Source: Chloroflexota bacterium (GTDB lineage: Bacteria > Chloroflexota > Anaerolineae > Anaerolineales > Villigracilaceae). Taken from it: a DNA stretch of 64,000 bases. Made by a program: the position numbers and the translations under genes. The DNA lies in the NCBI GenBank assembly GCA_029782225.1, contig JAKOVF010000040.1, forward strand, positions 1 through 64,000, given 5' to 3'. Shown one piece after another: positions 17,458-26,139 of this stretch; the stretch's first letter is position 1; each line of letters starts with the position of its first letter. Under the pieces are notes generated by a model, which saw nothing but the letters and a program-made list of their open reading frames with translations, was not told where the DNA came from and did not search any database.

Positions 17458-18489
17458 ATGAGCGAAAAACTGGCGCTGGTGACCGGCGCATGTGGAGAGA
17501 TCGGCCAGGCGCTCGTGCAAGGATTGGTCCAAAGAGGCGGCTACAAAATCGTTACATCCGATTTGATGCCGCTTCCTGATTCCATCGAGTCGCTCGCGAT
17601 GGAGCATGTCCAGGGGGATTTGGTGTATAAGATCAAGACCTTTTACGATTACGATTTCGATGTCATCTTCCATCTGGCAGCGTCGCTGTCATCGAAGGCA
17701 GAAATAGCCAGTGAGGAAGCACATCGCATCAACGTCGAGGGAACGATGCAATTGCTGATGCTGGCAGCCTATCGTTCTGAGAAGTACAAGAAGCCGGTGA
17801 AATTCCTCTTCCCAAGCTCTATCGCCGCGTACGGTATGACAAACCGAGAAGCCAAGCAGGCCGCGGGCTGTGTGCGGGAGGAGGAATATAACACGCCCCA
17901 TACGATGTATGGATGCAACAAGCTGTATTGCGAAAAACTGGGCATGTACTACAGCCGCTATTTTGGTCAGCGCCATCTGGATGAGAATCCGCCCGTCATG
18001 CTCGACTTTCGCGCGCTGCGTTTCCCCGGTTTGATCAGCGCCTTTACCCTTCCCAGCGGGGGCACAAGCGACTACGGCCCTGAGATGCTGCACGCCGCAG
18101 CCCAGGGCAAACCGTACGCCTGTTTCGTGCGTGAGGATACAATGATCTCCTTCATGGCGATGCCGGACGCGATCAAGTCCCTGCTCATGCTCACTGATGC
18201 ACCGCGCGAAAACCTTTCGCACAATGTTTACAATGTGGCAGCCTTTGCGATCACAGCCGGTCAATTCCGCGACCGCGCGGTCAAAGCTTTCCCCGGCGCG
18301 CAGATCACGTTCGAGCCGAATCCCCGCCGTCAGGGAATTGTCGATTCGTGGCCTGAAGATGTGAACGATTCCCTCGCCCGCACAGAATGGGGCTGGAAGC
18401 CCGATTACGATGTGGAACGCTTCTTCGACGATTATTTTCTGCCGGAGATTCGGAAGAGATATGGAAAGCAGGTCACGTTTGAAACGTAA
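17458..18489 (+). CDS. L-threonine 3-dehydrogenase, SDR (epimerase-like) type
   Basis: The 343-residue protein is an extended short-chain dehydrogenase: NAD-binding GACGEIGQALVQ near the N-terminus, acidic SDLM, and the Tyr-Lys pair in YGCNKLYCEK (about 158-162). What separates it from sugar epimerases is the block LRFPGLISAFTLPSGGTSDYGPEMLHAA and CFVREDTMISFMAMPDAIKSLL, characteristic of UDP-galactose-epimerase-like L-threonine dehydrogenases. It would oxidise L-threonine to 2-amino-3-ketobutyrate for glycine and acetyl-CoA production. The usual partner ligase (kbl) is not next to it. The start has AAGGAG upstream. Confidence 0.85.
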   Translation: MSEKLALVTGACGEIGQALVQGLVQRGGYKIVTSDLMPLPDSIESLAMEHVQGDLVYKIKTFYDYDFDVIFHLAASLSSKAEIASEEAHRINVEGTMQLLMLAAYRSEKYKKPVKFLFPSSIAAYGMTNREAKQAAGCVREEEYNTPHTMYGCNKLYCEKLGMYYSRYFGQRHLDENPPVMLDFRALRFPGLISAFTLPSGGTSDYGPEMLHAAAQGKPYACFVREDTMISFMAMPDAIKSLLMLTDAPRENLSHNVYNVAAFAITAGQFRDRAVKAFPGAQITFEPNPRRQGIVDSWPEDVNDSLARTEWGWKPDYDVERFFDDYFLPEIRKRYGKQVTFET

Positions 18490-18523
18490 CCTACCCAACG
18501 TTTCACTGATATAATCCCCGCCG

Positions 18524-19372
18524 ATGAATCTCAAGCGCTTCGCAGTGTTATTTCTACTCATCAGCCTGCTGCTTGTGGGAATCTGGCTCCCCGCAAACGC
18601 TGCGCCCCTGCCGCAGGTGCAATATGCCACGCCCACGCCCGGCCCGGATGGACGCATCTTGTACATTGTGCAGCCGGGTGACACCTGCATCCGCATCGGC
18701 CTGCTGAATGGTATCTCCGAGCAGACTCTTCGTCAGTTGAACAGCAAGATCAATCAGGATTGTACGAATCTGGTGGAGGGACAGGAAATCCTCATCGGTC
18801 TCGCGAACGCCTCGGCCGGGACTCCGACTGCTGGACCCTCGCCTACATCCCTCCCTCCGACGGCCAGCCCCACACCTTTCACCGGAACCACAGAGATCTG
18901 CGTGCTGCTCTTCGATGACCAGAACGGTGATGCATTTCGCCAGGAAACCGAGCCGGCGGTGGCGGGCGGCGCGGTCAGTGTGACGGAGATCAACGGGGAA
19001 TATTCTTCTTCTCAGAAAACAGCGATCAACCCAGATCCAACAGCCTTCCAGGGTGTTTGTTTTTCGGACGTGCCCGAAGGGACGTACAATATCACGGTCG
19101 GTATTCCGGATAACTACAATCCCACCATGGACCTCAGCTATACGCTCGAGGTCAAAGCCGGTGACCGCGACGAAGTGGACTTCGGCGCACAGTCACAGGC
19201 GGTAGTTGTATCACAGCCGCAGACTGGCAAGCCCGGCGAAGGCCGATCGCCCATCCTAGGAATTCTCGGCGGCTTACTACTCGTCGGCGGCGGCGTGCTT
19301 GGATATTTTGCCTGGCGCTCCGGGAAACCCGAAAGTAAACTGAGCGGCGGAAGTGGGATACTAAAGAAATAA
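18524..19372 (+). CDS. Exported LysM-domain protein with C-terminal membrane anchor
   Basis: The 282-residue protein has a Sec signal (to about ANAAPLPQ, 25-30) and a LysM-like peptidoglycan-binding domain (about 46-92: YIVQPGDTCIRIGLLNGIS, LVEGQEILIG). A Thr/Pro linker leads to an SdrD B/Cna-like beta domain (about 122-215: ICVLLFDDQNGDAFRQ, GVCFSDVPEGTYNITV). The C-terminal transmembrane helix (about 243-262, ILGILGGLLLVGGGVLGYFAW) ends in a Lys-rich tail. It is likely a wall-binding surface protein. A TATAAT box (18510-18515, with TG one base upstream) lies only 8 nt before ATG and there is no ribosome site, which suggests a leaderless mRNA. Confidence 0.82.
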   Translation: MNLKRFAVLFLLISLLLVGIWLPANAAPLPQVQYATPTPGPDGRILYIVQPGDTCIRIGLLNGISEQTLRQLNSKINQDCTNLVEGQEILIGLANASAGTPTAGPSPTSLPPTASPTPFTGTTEICVLLFDDQNGDAFRQETEPAVAGGAVSVTEINGEYSSSQKTAINPDPTAFQGVCFSDVPEGTYNITVGIPDNYNPTMDLSYTLEVKAGDRDEVDFGAQSQAVVVSQPQTGKPGEGRSPILGILGGLLLVGGGVLGYFAWRSGKPESKLSGGSGILKK

Positions 19373-19375
19373 GAG

Positions 19376-19412
19376 AAGTGACAGTCACCTTACAAGGTGA
19401 CTGTCACTTTTT
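19376..19412. terminator. Bidirectional terminator, member of a dispersed hairpin family
   Basis: A 16-bp stem (AAGTGACAGTCACCTT / AAGGTGACTGTCACTT) plus a T-run lies between convergent genes and overlaps the last codons of rnhB. A closely related hairpin occurs at 47476-47521. Confidence 0.85.
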
Positions 19413-20023
19413 AGAGTGAAGGTCTTTCGATGAATTGGGGAATAACCGATCTCTGCGATCCTCTGACAATGACTGCGAGTCCCATAGCCTTTGTGACGGG
19501 CAAGACCGTAATCAGGATATTCTGAATCTAATCCACACATGAATTCATCGCGGGCGGTCTTGGCAAGGATGGACGCGGCAGCAATGCTCAGGGAACGCTG
19601 GTCGCCTCGGACCAAAGCGGTCTGTGAAATATCGAGTTCAGGGAGTTCAAGGCGGAAATCGGTCAGCAGGTAATCGGGGATCAGGGGCATGGATTCGAGC
19701 GCGCGTAACGCGGCCAATCTCGTCGCAGGGACAATACCCAGCGAGTCAATTTCGTTTGCTGAAGCAAATCCTATCCCCCAGACCCGGGCAATTTCACGGA
19801 TGCGAGGCACAAGCCGGTTGCGCGCGAGTGGAGTCATCTGTTTGGAATCACGCGCCCCGCTCAAAGTCCGCGCGAGATGCAGATTGTCATCAGGCAGTAT
19901 CACGGCTCCAACGGCCACCGGTCCTGCCAGCGCGCCACGCCCGGCTTCGTCCAATCCGGCAACGAATTTGAAGCCGCTCTTCCAGAATCTTTTTTCGTAG
20001 TCCAGGTCAGGGATTGAGATCAT
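19385..20023 (-). CDS. rnhB: Ribonuclease HII
   Basis: The protein removes RNA from RNA/DNA hybrids and misinserted ribonucleotides. It has the family motifs GLDEAGRGALAGPVAVGAVIL (catalytic DE) near the N-terminus, LLTDFRLELP (third acidic position), RGDQRSLSIAAASILAKTARD and the C-terminal YGLARHKGYGT. ATG 20023 overlaps the end of the upstream glycosyltransferase by 17 bp; an in-frame ATG at 20032 is an alternative. Its last codons are encoded by the terminator hairpin, so the C-terminus (SDSHLVR) was probably acquired from that element. It ends a four-gene operon. Confidence 0.95.
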   Translation of the reverse strand: MISIPDLDYEKRFWKSGFKFVAGLDEAGRGALAGPVAVGAVILPDDNLHLARTLSGARDSKQMTPLARNRLVPRIREIARVWGIGFASANEIDSLGIVPATRLAALRALESMPLIPDYLLTDFRLELPELDISQTALVRGDQRSLSIAAASILAKTARDEFMCGLDSEYPDYGLARHKGYGTRSHCQRIAEIGYSPIHRKTFTLKSDSHLVR

Positions 20024-20738
20024 AGCGCCCATGCCTGGCGTTGGAATGGATGCGAAAAATATCACCGATCATGCGCATGGCATCCCGTACAGCGCTGACT
20101 TTGCTCTCGGCATCATAATACCAATGGATCGGGACTTCGACCAATCGATATCCGCCGCGTCGTGCAAGGTAAAGCAATTCAATATCAAAAGACCAGCCCA
20201 TAAGGGTTTGCTGTTGAAAGAGCGCTTCAGCCGCCGCGGCCCGAAAGCATTTGAAGCCGCACTGGGTGTCATTCAAGCCGGGCAGAATCATCCATTGAAT
20301 GATGTAGTTGATCAGCCGTCCGCCCAGGTGACGATAGGACGGTTCATTATAGCGAACTGCGCCCGGGGCTTCGCGTGAACCGATCGCAACATCAAAGTCA
20401 GTCAAAAGCGGAGGCAGAAATTTGCCGATCTCTTCGATCGGCATGGATAGGTCGGCATCGGCGATGAAACGAAATTCGCCGCGTGCCTCGAGCATTCCGC
20501 GCCGAACCGCGTTGCCTTTTCCCGGTTGGCTCTCGCGCAACACGCGCAAGGCAGGGTGCCCTTTGGCAAATTCCTGTGCCACATCCAGGGTGCGATCCCT
20601 GCTGGCATTTTCAACCACGATCACTTCATAGGGATAGGATTGTGTTTCCAGAAACGCAAAGACCTGCCTCAACGTACGAGGCAGGCGGGTTTCTTCATTG
20701 TAAGCCGGTATAACAATTGAAAGGAATAAGGATGTCAA
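20007..20738 (-). CDS. GT2 glycosyltransferase, dolichyl/polyprenyl-phosphate sugar synthase-like
   Basis: The 243-residue GT-A enzyme shows LSIVIPAYNEETRLP, VIVVENASRDRT, GKGNAVRRGM and the metal-binding DADLSMP. The C-terminal half has GLNDTQCGFKCF and FDIELLYLARRGGYRLVEVPIHW, the signature of the DPG/DPM-synthase-like group that transfers glucose or mannose to a lipid phosphate. It probably supplies activated sugar for envelope glycans. The start is a TTG with a weak ribosome site, 6 bp after the stop of the NERD-like gene. It overlaps rnhB. Confidence 0.88.
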   Translation of the reverse strand: MTSLFLSIVIPAYNEETRLPRTLRQVFAFLETQSYPYEVIVVENASRDRTLDVAQEFAKGHPALRVLRESQPGKGNAVRRGMLEARGEFRFIADADLSMPIEEIGKFLPPLLTDFDVAIGSREAPGAVRYNEPSYRHLGGRLINYIIQWMILPGLNDTQCGFKCFRAAAAEALFQQQTLMGWSFDIELLYLARRGGYRLVEVPIHWYYDAESKVSAVRDAMRMIGDIFRIHSNARHGRYDLNP

Positions 20739-20744
20739 AGCAGC

Positions 20745-21695
20745 TTATGGCTTGAGATATAAATATGCACCAACTGCGGCAACGAGGACGCAGCATTCTA
20801 TAATCAACATGGCGGCCAGAACGATCAACTGGACAACACTCATGCCCATGATCTTCTTCTGGGCGGCCGGTTTCGGGAGGGGTTGAGCCGGGCTGGTTTC
20901 CCGCAGGGATGGCCCGGCTTGCGGGGCCAGCGGCTGCCCATCTTCAAAAGCAAAGTCCAGGTCGGCGGGGTTGAAACCCTCGGATTTTTCAGCCTCATTA
21001 AAGATGGCTCGGGCGCGAGATGATGCCTGTTCCGGGGTTTCCGGCGTCTGGGATGCGGTCGCTGCAGCCTGGACAGGAGGTTGCGCCTCCACTGCATCCG
21101 CTGCCCGTGGCGAGATGATGCGGTCGGCCACATCGTGGACATTGTCGGCGCGCCACAGCGGCCGGGCCTGGGCCAGGGAAGCCGCGAACTGCTTGATCGC
21201 GTCGCTCATCACGACGCGCGCCACAGGACGCAGAGAGTCGATATGAGCGCCTGGGTTGGCCGCGATCAAAATAGGCTCAATCGGTGCCGGCGTTTGAATC
21301 CGCTGGCGGGTGAGGTAGATCTGCAAAGCACGCGCATATTTTGCGGTCCGGACCAGCAGGTTGTTGCGGGCCGGCAGGCCCCTCCCGTTACTCAGGGTAT
21401 TCCACTGGTCACCCTTGGCTTCGAATTGACCTTTGACATTCGTCACGTGGATCACGTAGACTCCGCCCGGACCCACCAGGATGATGGGAATCACCACGTC
21501 AATCTCGGGCAGAGTGAAATTACGAATGAGAACGAATCCCTTTTCCAGCATCCGCTCCAGCTGGGCGATGACTGTCTTTTGCGCCTCAAGTTCCCCGAAC
21601 CAATCAAAGCCGTATTTCAACGTACCTTGAATCCGGCCCGAAATATCAACCTGGCCCTGTGCATTTTGAAAGGGAGTCTTGTCAATGATTTTCAT
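20745..21695 (-). CDS. NERD-like domain protein with degenerate active site and C-terminal membrane helix
   Basis: Residues about 30-150 resemble a NERD (nuclease-related) domain: EAQKTVIAQLERML, EIDVVIPIILVGPGGVYVIHVTNVKGQF. In active members the last part reads roughly vIExKxxxG; here Glu and Lys are replaced (IHVTNVKG), so nuclease activity is doubtful. A Pro/Ala/Gln-rich linker (about 205-275) leads to a transmembrane helix (about 290-311) at the extreme C-terminus, so the domain faces the cytoplasm. Function unknown. It sits between a 100-residue hypothetical gene and the glycosyltransferase with gaps of only 14 and 6 bp. Confidence 0.75.
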   Translation of the reverse strand: MKIIDKTPFQNAQGQVDISGRIQGTLKYGFDWFGELEAQKTVIAQLERMLEKGFVLIRNFTLPEIDVVIPIILVGPGGVYVIHVTNVKGQFEAKGDQWNTLSNGRGLPARNNLLVRTAKYARALQIYLTRQRIQTPAPIEPILIAANPGAHIDSLRPVARVVMSDAIKQFAASLAQARPLWRADNVHDVADRIISPRAADAVEAQPPVQAAATASQTPETPEQASSRARAIFNEAEKSEGFNPADLDFAFEDGQPLAPQAGPSLRETSPAQPLPKPAAQKKIMGMSVVQLIVLAAMLIIECCVLVAAVGAYLYLKP

Positions 21696-21709
21696 ACGGT
21701 TTTACTCGA

Positions 21710-22012
21710 TCAAAAAACCGGGACTTCCTCAATTTCGTCATGGGATGCGTCGGACTGAGTGGAGATCCACTCCTTCCCATTCTGCTTCACAACCTTCACG
21801 GGCTTTCCAACCTTGAATGTGCTGGCCTTCAGTTCTTCACGCTGACCTGTCACAAAGACCTTCCCCTTCTGGATGCGGTCCAGCAGGGTTTTGCGGTCCA
21901 AAAGGACACGATCTGAAAAGGTAGCGCCACGCCGCTCGTAAGCGCGCGCCCATACGATTTGTCCGTTCTTGTAACGGACCGCTTCGATCACTCCATCGAA
22001 TTTCTTCGGCAT
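21710..22012 (-). CDS. Conserved-looking 100-residue hypothetical protein
   Basis: A small basic protein (MPKKFDGVIEAVRYKNGQIVWARAYERRG...) with a beta-rich pattern and an acidic end (DEIEEVPVF). GAGGG precedes the start. No family recognised. It is first in the operon with the NERD-like protein, the glycosyltransferase and rnhB. The alternation of short strands suggests a small barrel, but no function can be given. Confidence 0.75.
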   Translation of the reverse strand: MPKKFDGVIEAVRYKNGQIVWARAYERRGATFSDRVLLDRKTLLDRIQKGKVFVTGQREELKASTFKVGKPVKVVKQNGKEWISTQSDASHDEIEEVPVF

Positions 22013-22043
22013 ACGGGACCCTCCTCGATGATTTTAACATAGA

Positions 22044-22068
22044 AACCGCCGAGTATTAATCGGCGGTT
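22044..22068 (-). terminator. Terminator downstream of tRNA-Pro
   Basis: A 9-bp stem AACCGCCGA / TCGGCGGTT with a T-rich continuation on the minus strand, between tRNA-Pro and the hypothetical gene. Confidence 0.65.
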
Positions 22069-22150
22069 AGTCCTAGTTGGGGCCGGGATTTGTTGAGCCC
22101 GCGAAATCCCTTCAAGGGGAAACACGGACCCACAAAGCTATCTGACAAAG

Positions 22151-22225
22151 TCGGGGCGCCGGGATTTGAACCCGGGACTTCTTGCTCCCAAAGCAAGCGC
22201 GCTGGCCGGACTGCGCTACGCCCCG
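22151..22225 (-). tRNA. tRNA-Pro (anticodon TGG)
   Basis: On the minus strand a complete cloverleaf folds: acceptor CGGGGCG/CGCCCCG, D-arm GCGC...GCGC, anticodon stem CTTGC/GCAAG with loop TTTGGGA (anticodon TGG), T-arm CCGGG-TTCAAAT-CCCGG, discriminator A. CCA is not encoded. Confidence 0.97.
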
Positions 22226-22253
22226 AAAGGCGAGGGTGAGTATAATGCGAAGG

Positions 22254-23141
22254 ATGAATACCCGTCAAGCACTCATTGCTGCCATCGGACTTTCACTTCT
22301 CGCCGGACTCTGGGCCTGCACCCCGCAAAACCAACAGCTTCCAACTCCGACAGTTATTATTCCTTCAACGCCAACTGAAACGCCTTCCCCCACTCCCCTT
22401 CCATTTACTCCAACACCAACTCCGCTCACCTGCCTTACCCGGCCGGGGCAAATCAAACAGGAAAGTCTGACCGCGACCAAACCGGCACAGGAATTCCTGA
22501 TCTACCTGCCTCCCTGCTATGACCAAATGACGGATCTTAAATATCCCGTCCTTTACCTGCTGCATGGACAGACCTACATCGATGATCAATGGGTCCGCAT
22601 CGGAGCAGGGACCATCGCCGATCAATTGATTATCTCTGGCGAAGCGCCCCCGTTCATCATTGTCTTTCCTGATGACCGTTACTGGAATCTTCCGCCGGGG
22701 CCCGGCTTCGGAGCGAGACTCATCAACCTGGTCATTCCCTATGTAGATGCGAACTATCGCACCCGCGCTGACCGTGACCACCGATCCATCGGCGGCCTCT
22801 CACGCGGCGGCGGCTGGGCCGCGGAACTGGGATTCCAACACCCGGAGTTATTTGGATCCATCGGCCTGCATTCACCGGCTATTTTCGTGGAGGACGATCA
22901 ATATCTCGTAAAGTGGATTGAGAACATTCCCGCCGAGACCCGTCCGCGCCTGTGGATGGATGTGGGCGACCGCGATACCTATTTAAGTTATCTCCGTTCC
23001 CTGGAAGAAACTTTGACAGCCTATAACTACCTGCATGAATTCCATGTCTACCCGGGTGACCACACTGAAGGATACTGGAGCCGGCATACCGAGGAATATT
23101 TGAGGTGGTATGTTGAAGGCTGGCAGGAAAGCCTGCCATAA
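22254..23141 (+). CDS. Lipoprotein alpha/beta-hydrolase (esterase D/enterochelin-esterase-like)
   Basis: The ~295-residue product has a lipoprotein signal (QALIAAIGLSLLAGLWAC), a Thr/Pro linker (about 30-60) and an esterase domain. This has VLYLLHGQTYIDDQW (oxyanion region), IIVFPDDRYW, the nucleophile elbow GGLSRGGG, an Asp region (DVGDRDTYL) and the final His in VYPGDHTEGYW, forming a Ser-Asp-His triad. Substrates could be acyl-glycan or siderophore-like esters. TATAAT at 22241-22246 overlaps the first possible ATG (22245), so ATG 22254, 7 nt after the box, is preferred and implies a leaderless mRNA. Confidence 0.82.
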   Translation: MNTRQALIAAIGLSLLAGLWACTPQNQQLPTPTVIIPSTPTETPSPTPLPFTPTPTPLTCLTRPGQIKQESLTATKPAQEFLIYLPPCYDQMTDLKYPVLYLLHGQTYIDDQWVRIGAGTIADQLIISGEAPPFIIVFPDDRYWNLPPGPGFGARLINLVIPYVDANYRTRADRDHRSIGGLSRGGGWAAELGFQHPELFGSIGLHSPAIFVEDDQYLVKWIENIPAETRPRLWMDVGDRDTYLSYLRSLEETLTAYNYLHEFHVYPGDHTEGYWSRHTEEYLRWYVEGWQESLP

Positions 23142-23150
23142 TACGTAGAA

Positions 23151-23206
23151 GCGTCCCGAAGGTTTGTCTGCACAGACACGCATGCACCAGTGCAACCTTC
23201 GGGACG
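23151..23206 (+). terminator. Inverted repeat after the esterase gene
   Basis: GCGTCCCGAAGGTTTG and CAACCTTCGGGACGTT form a ~14-bp stem with a long loop, between the esterase stop and gatC. It is probably a terminator, though it lacks a classic T-run. Confidence 0.55.
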
Positions 23207-23234
23207 TTGGGTAACAGCAGGTTATAATTCCCTT

Positions 23235-23525
23235 ATGCCACTGACCCTGAAGGAAGTTGAGCATATTGCCACCCTGGCGCGCCTGGAATTGACCGATGAA
23301 CAAAAGGCGCTCTACCGTGAACAGCTTTCCCATATCCTCGATTACATTGCCAAGCTGCAGGAACTGGATACGACGGATGTCCCGCCCACAGATGGAGGAG
23401 GCTCAGTGGCGCAGATGCCATTGCGCCCGGATGAACCGCGTCCCAGCCTGAGCACAGACCAATTGCTGGCAAACACGAAAGATCAAAAGGACGGTCAGTT
23501 CAAGATCCCGCCGGTATTTGAGTAG
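23235..23525 (+). CDS. gatC: Asp-tRNA(Asn)/Glu-tRNA(Gln) amidotransferase subunit C
   Basis: The 96-residue protein (MPLTLKEVEHIATLARLELTDEQKALYREQLSHILDYIAKLQELDTTDVPPT...) is a standard GatC, the small linker subunit that holds GatA and GatB together; the C-terminal RPDEPRPSLSTDQLLANT...GQFKIPPVFE is diagnostic. ATG 23235 is chosen because it matches the family start; a TATAAT at 23223-23228 lies 6 nt before it, implying leaderless transcription. gatA follows 48 bp downstream; gatB is not in this window. Confidence 0.97.
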   Translation: MPLTLKEVEHIATLARLELTDEQKALYREQLSHILDYIAKLQELDTTDVPPTDGGGSVAQMPLRPDEPRPSLSTDQLLANTKDQKDGQFKIPPVFE

Positions 23526-23573
23526 ACGGCTGACAACTGACGACAGACCATTTCATCCCGAGGAATTAGAATA

Positions 23574-25022
23574 TTGCTTCAAGGACACTCTCTCACGGAA
23601 ATACAGGCCGCGCTGATAAAGGGCGAATTCACAAGCGTGGAATTGACACAGGCGACTCTTGATTCCATTGAAGATACAAATCCAAAATTACATGCCTTTC
23701 TTTATATTGCCGGGGAGCGGGCGCTGGAAGAGGCAAAGCAAGCAGATGAAGCCCGCCATCACAACGTAGATCAACCCTTACTTGGAATACCGATTGCGAT
23801 CAAAGATGTGCTGACGGTCGCAGGGATGCCCTGTACGTGCGGCTCCAGAATCCTCGAAGGCTTTATTCCGCCATATACCGCAACGGCCGTGAGGAGACTC
23901 CAGGAGGCGGGCGCCATCGTCATTGGCAAGACAAATACCGATGAATTCGCGATGGGGTCGTCCACAGAAAATTCTGCTTATGGCAGGACGAATAACCCGT
24001 GGGATGTGAGGCGCGTGCCGGGCGGCTCGTCAGGTGGAAGCGCGGCTGCGGTGGCCGCGAGGCTTGTCCCCGCCGCGCTGGGCACGGATACCGGCGGGTC
24101 GGTCCGCCAGCCGGCCGCGTTCTGCGGTGTCACTGGCTTGAAGACGACCTATGGACGTGTGTCACGCTATGGATTGGTCGCGTTCGGGTCTTCGCTGGAT
24201 ACAGTGGGCGCGTTTGGACGAAATGCACGGGATGTGGAGACGATTTTCTCGATCATGGCCGGGCATGATCCGCTGGATGCAACATCGGCACAGCGGGATA
24301 TCCCCGATGCAGGGGCAACCCGGGCGGTCGTCAAGGGATTGCGAATCGGCGTCCCGAAGGAATATTTTATTAAAGGGATTCAGCCCGAAGTCGAGGAAAA
24401 GACGCGGGCAGCCATTGATCAGTTGCAGGCTTTGGGCGCGGAAATTCGCGAAGTCAGCCTTCCTCACACAGAATACGCACTCCCTGTCTATTACATCATC
24501 GCGCCGGCGGAGGCTTCGGCCAACCTCGCACGCTACGATGGAATTCGTTACGGCCCGCGCGTCGAAGCGAACTCTCTGCATGATGTCTATTTCAAAACAC
24601 GTGGACAGAAATTCGGCGCGGAGGTGGAGCGGCGCGTGATGATCGGGACGTACGCGCTTTCCGCCGGGTATTACGACGCGTACTACGGACAGGCGCAAAA
24701 GGTCCGCACGCTCATCACACGGGACTTTGAGACTGCCTTCAAGGAAGTGGATTTGCTTGCCTGCCCGACGACTCCTTCAACGGCCTTTGTTGCGGGCGCG
24801 CATGAGAACGATCCGCTGGCAATGTATCTGGAAGATGTGTTTACCTTGCCGGCAAACCTGGCCGGGGTGCCGGGCATATCGTTCCCGGTTGGCTTTGACA
24901 GAGACAACCTGCCCATCGGGATGCAATTGATTGGTCCGCACTTCCGCGAGGATCTGCTGCTAAAGGCGACTCACATTTACCAGAGTGCGACCGATTGCCA
25001 CATGCGGGTTCCCCAAATTTAG
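23574..25022 (+). CDS. gatA: Asp-tRNA(Asn)/Glu-tRNA(Gln) amidotransferase subunit A
   Basis: The 482-residue amidase makes ammonia from glutamine and amidates mischarged tRNA with GatB. The Ser-cisSer-Lys triad is visible: Lys in GIPIAIKDVLTV (near residue 80), the cis-Ser and nucleophile Ser in PGGSSGGSAAAVAA and DTGGSVRQPAAFCG. The C-terminal NLAGVPGISFPVGF...PIGMQLIGPHF is typical. Translation starts at a TTG behind GAGGA (9 nt). It forms a gatCA operon and is followed by a MITE-like repeat. Confidence 0.98.
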   Translation: MLQGHSLTEIQAALIKGEFTSVELTQATLDSIEDTNPKLHAFLYIAGERALEEAKQADEARHHNVDQPLLGIPIAIKDVLTVAGMPCTCGSRILEGFIPPYTATAVRRLQEAGAIVIGKTNTDEFAMGSSTENSAYGRTNNPWDVRRVPGGSSGGSAAAVAARLVPAALGTDTGGSVRQPAAFCGVTGLKTTYGRVSRYGLVAFGSSLDTVGAFGRNARDVETIFSIMAGHDPLDATSAQRDIPDAGATRAVVKGLRIGVPKEYFIKGIQPEVEEKTRAAIDQLQALGAEIREVSLPHTEYALPVYYIIAPAEASANLARYDGIRYGPRVEANSLHDVYFKTRGQKFGAEVERRVMIGTYALSAGYYDAYYGQAQKVRTLITRDFETAFKEVDLLACPTTPSTAFVAGAHENDPLAMYLEDVFTLPANLAGVPGISFPVGFDRDNLPIGMQLIGPHFREDLLLKATHIYQSATDCHMRVPQI

Positions 25023-25035
25023 TGGCACTGGGAGC

Positions 25036-25122
25036 ACTCGCCGCGAGGCAATCCCTTTAGATGCTAACGATCCCCATAAATGGAAGATTGCTTCGTCGGG
25101 CTGCGCCCTCCTCGCAATGACA
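25036..25122. repeat. MITE-like dispersed palindromic repeat, copy 2 (left end degenerate)
   Basis: The right arm GAAGATTGCTTCGTCGGGCT...CTCGCAATGACA matches copies 1 and 3. The left arm is eroded (GCCGCGAGGCAATCCC). It lies between gatA and galE and ends a few bases before the galE ribosome site. Confidence 0.8.
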
Positions 25123-25138
25123 TACCAACGGAGGATTT

Positions 25139-26116
25139 ATGAACATCCTGGTTACAGGTGGAGCAGGTTACATCGGTTCGGCCACAGCAGAAGCTTTGGT
25201 GAAGGCAGGACATTCTGTCACGGTTTATGATTCCTTGGTCACCGGTCATCGGGCGGCGGTGCCGGAAGGTGCGCGCTTTATTTGCGCAGATCTTGAAGAT
25301 GAGATCGCGTTATCAGATACCTTTGAGGAAGAGAAGTTTGATGCCGTCATGCATTTCGCTGCATTCATCGAGGCCGGCGAGAGCATGAAGGAACCCGGTA
25401 AATTCTTCCGAAATAATTTTGTCAATTCATTGAGCTTGATCGAAGCCGCCGTGCGCTCCGGGGTAAAGCGATTCGTGTTCTCATCCACGGCTGCCGTTTA
25501 TCAATCCAGTGACGAGCCATTGACCGAAAATTCTCCCATTGGCCCAACCAATGTCTACGGACAGACAAAACGAATGACCGAGGAAGCGCTGGAATGGTAC
25601 CGCCAGATTCACGGCCTGCATTTCGCGGCACTGAGATATTTCAATGCCTGCGGTGCACTGCCCGGACGCGGCGAAGCGCATCAGCCAGAGTCACATCTCA
25701 TTCCCCGCGTCTTAAGCGTGCCACTGGGAAAAATGGAATCCATCAATATCAACGGCAATGATTATCCAACGCCCGATGGCACTTGCATACGCGACTACAT
25801 CCATATCGCCGATCTGGTCTCGGCGCACATGCTTGCATTGGATGCTCTGGGCGAGAACGACAGGTTGGTCTATAACCTCGGCAGCGGACAGGGATATTCC
25901 GTGCGCGAAGTTATTGAAACTGCCCGCGAGGTAACAGGGCACAAAATCCCCTCGATCGAGTCACCGCGGCGGGCCGGAGACCCGGCGCGACTGGTGGCCT
26001 CTTCTGAAAAGATCCGCCGTGAACTTGGCTGGAAACCTGAGCATGAAAATCTGAAAGACATTATCGCCAGTGCGTGGGAGTGGCACAAGTCACACCCGGA
26101 TGGATATGAAGAATAA
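25139..26116 (+). CDS. galE: UDP-glucose 4-epimerase
   Basis: The 325-residue extended SDR has GGAGYIGSATAEAL (NAD binding), FSSTAAVY (catalytic Ser/Thr), the YGQTK Tyr-Lys pair, ALRYFNACGA, and the substrate region HLIPRVL...YPTPDGTCIRDYIHIADLVSAH typical of GalE. It interconverts UDP-glucose and UDP-galactose for envelope sugars. GGAGG lies close upstream of ATG, just outside the palindromic repeat. It is convergent with plsY. Confidence 0.93.
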   Translation: MNILVTGGAGYIGSATAEALVKAGHSVTVYDSLVTGHRAAVPEGARFICADLEDEIALSDTFEEEKFDAVMHFAAFIEAGESMKEPGKFFRNNFVNSLSLIEAAVRSGVKRFVFSSTAAVYQSSDEPLTENSPIGPTNVYGQTKRMTEEALEWYRQIHGLHFAALRYFNACGALPGRGEAHQPESHLIPRVLSVPLGKMESININGNDYPTPDGTCIRDYIHIADLVSAHMLALDALGENDRLVYNLGSGQGYSVREVIETAREVTGHKIPSIESPRRAGDPARLVASSEKIRRELGWKPEHENLKDIIASAWEWHKSHPDGYEE

Positions 26117-26139
26117 TCCACAGATCACTGACTTGTTGC

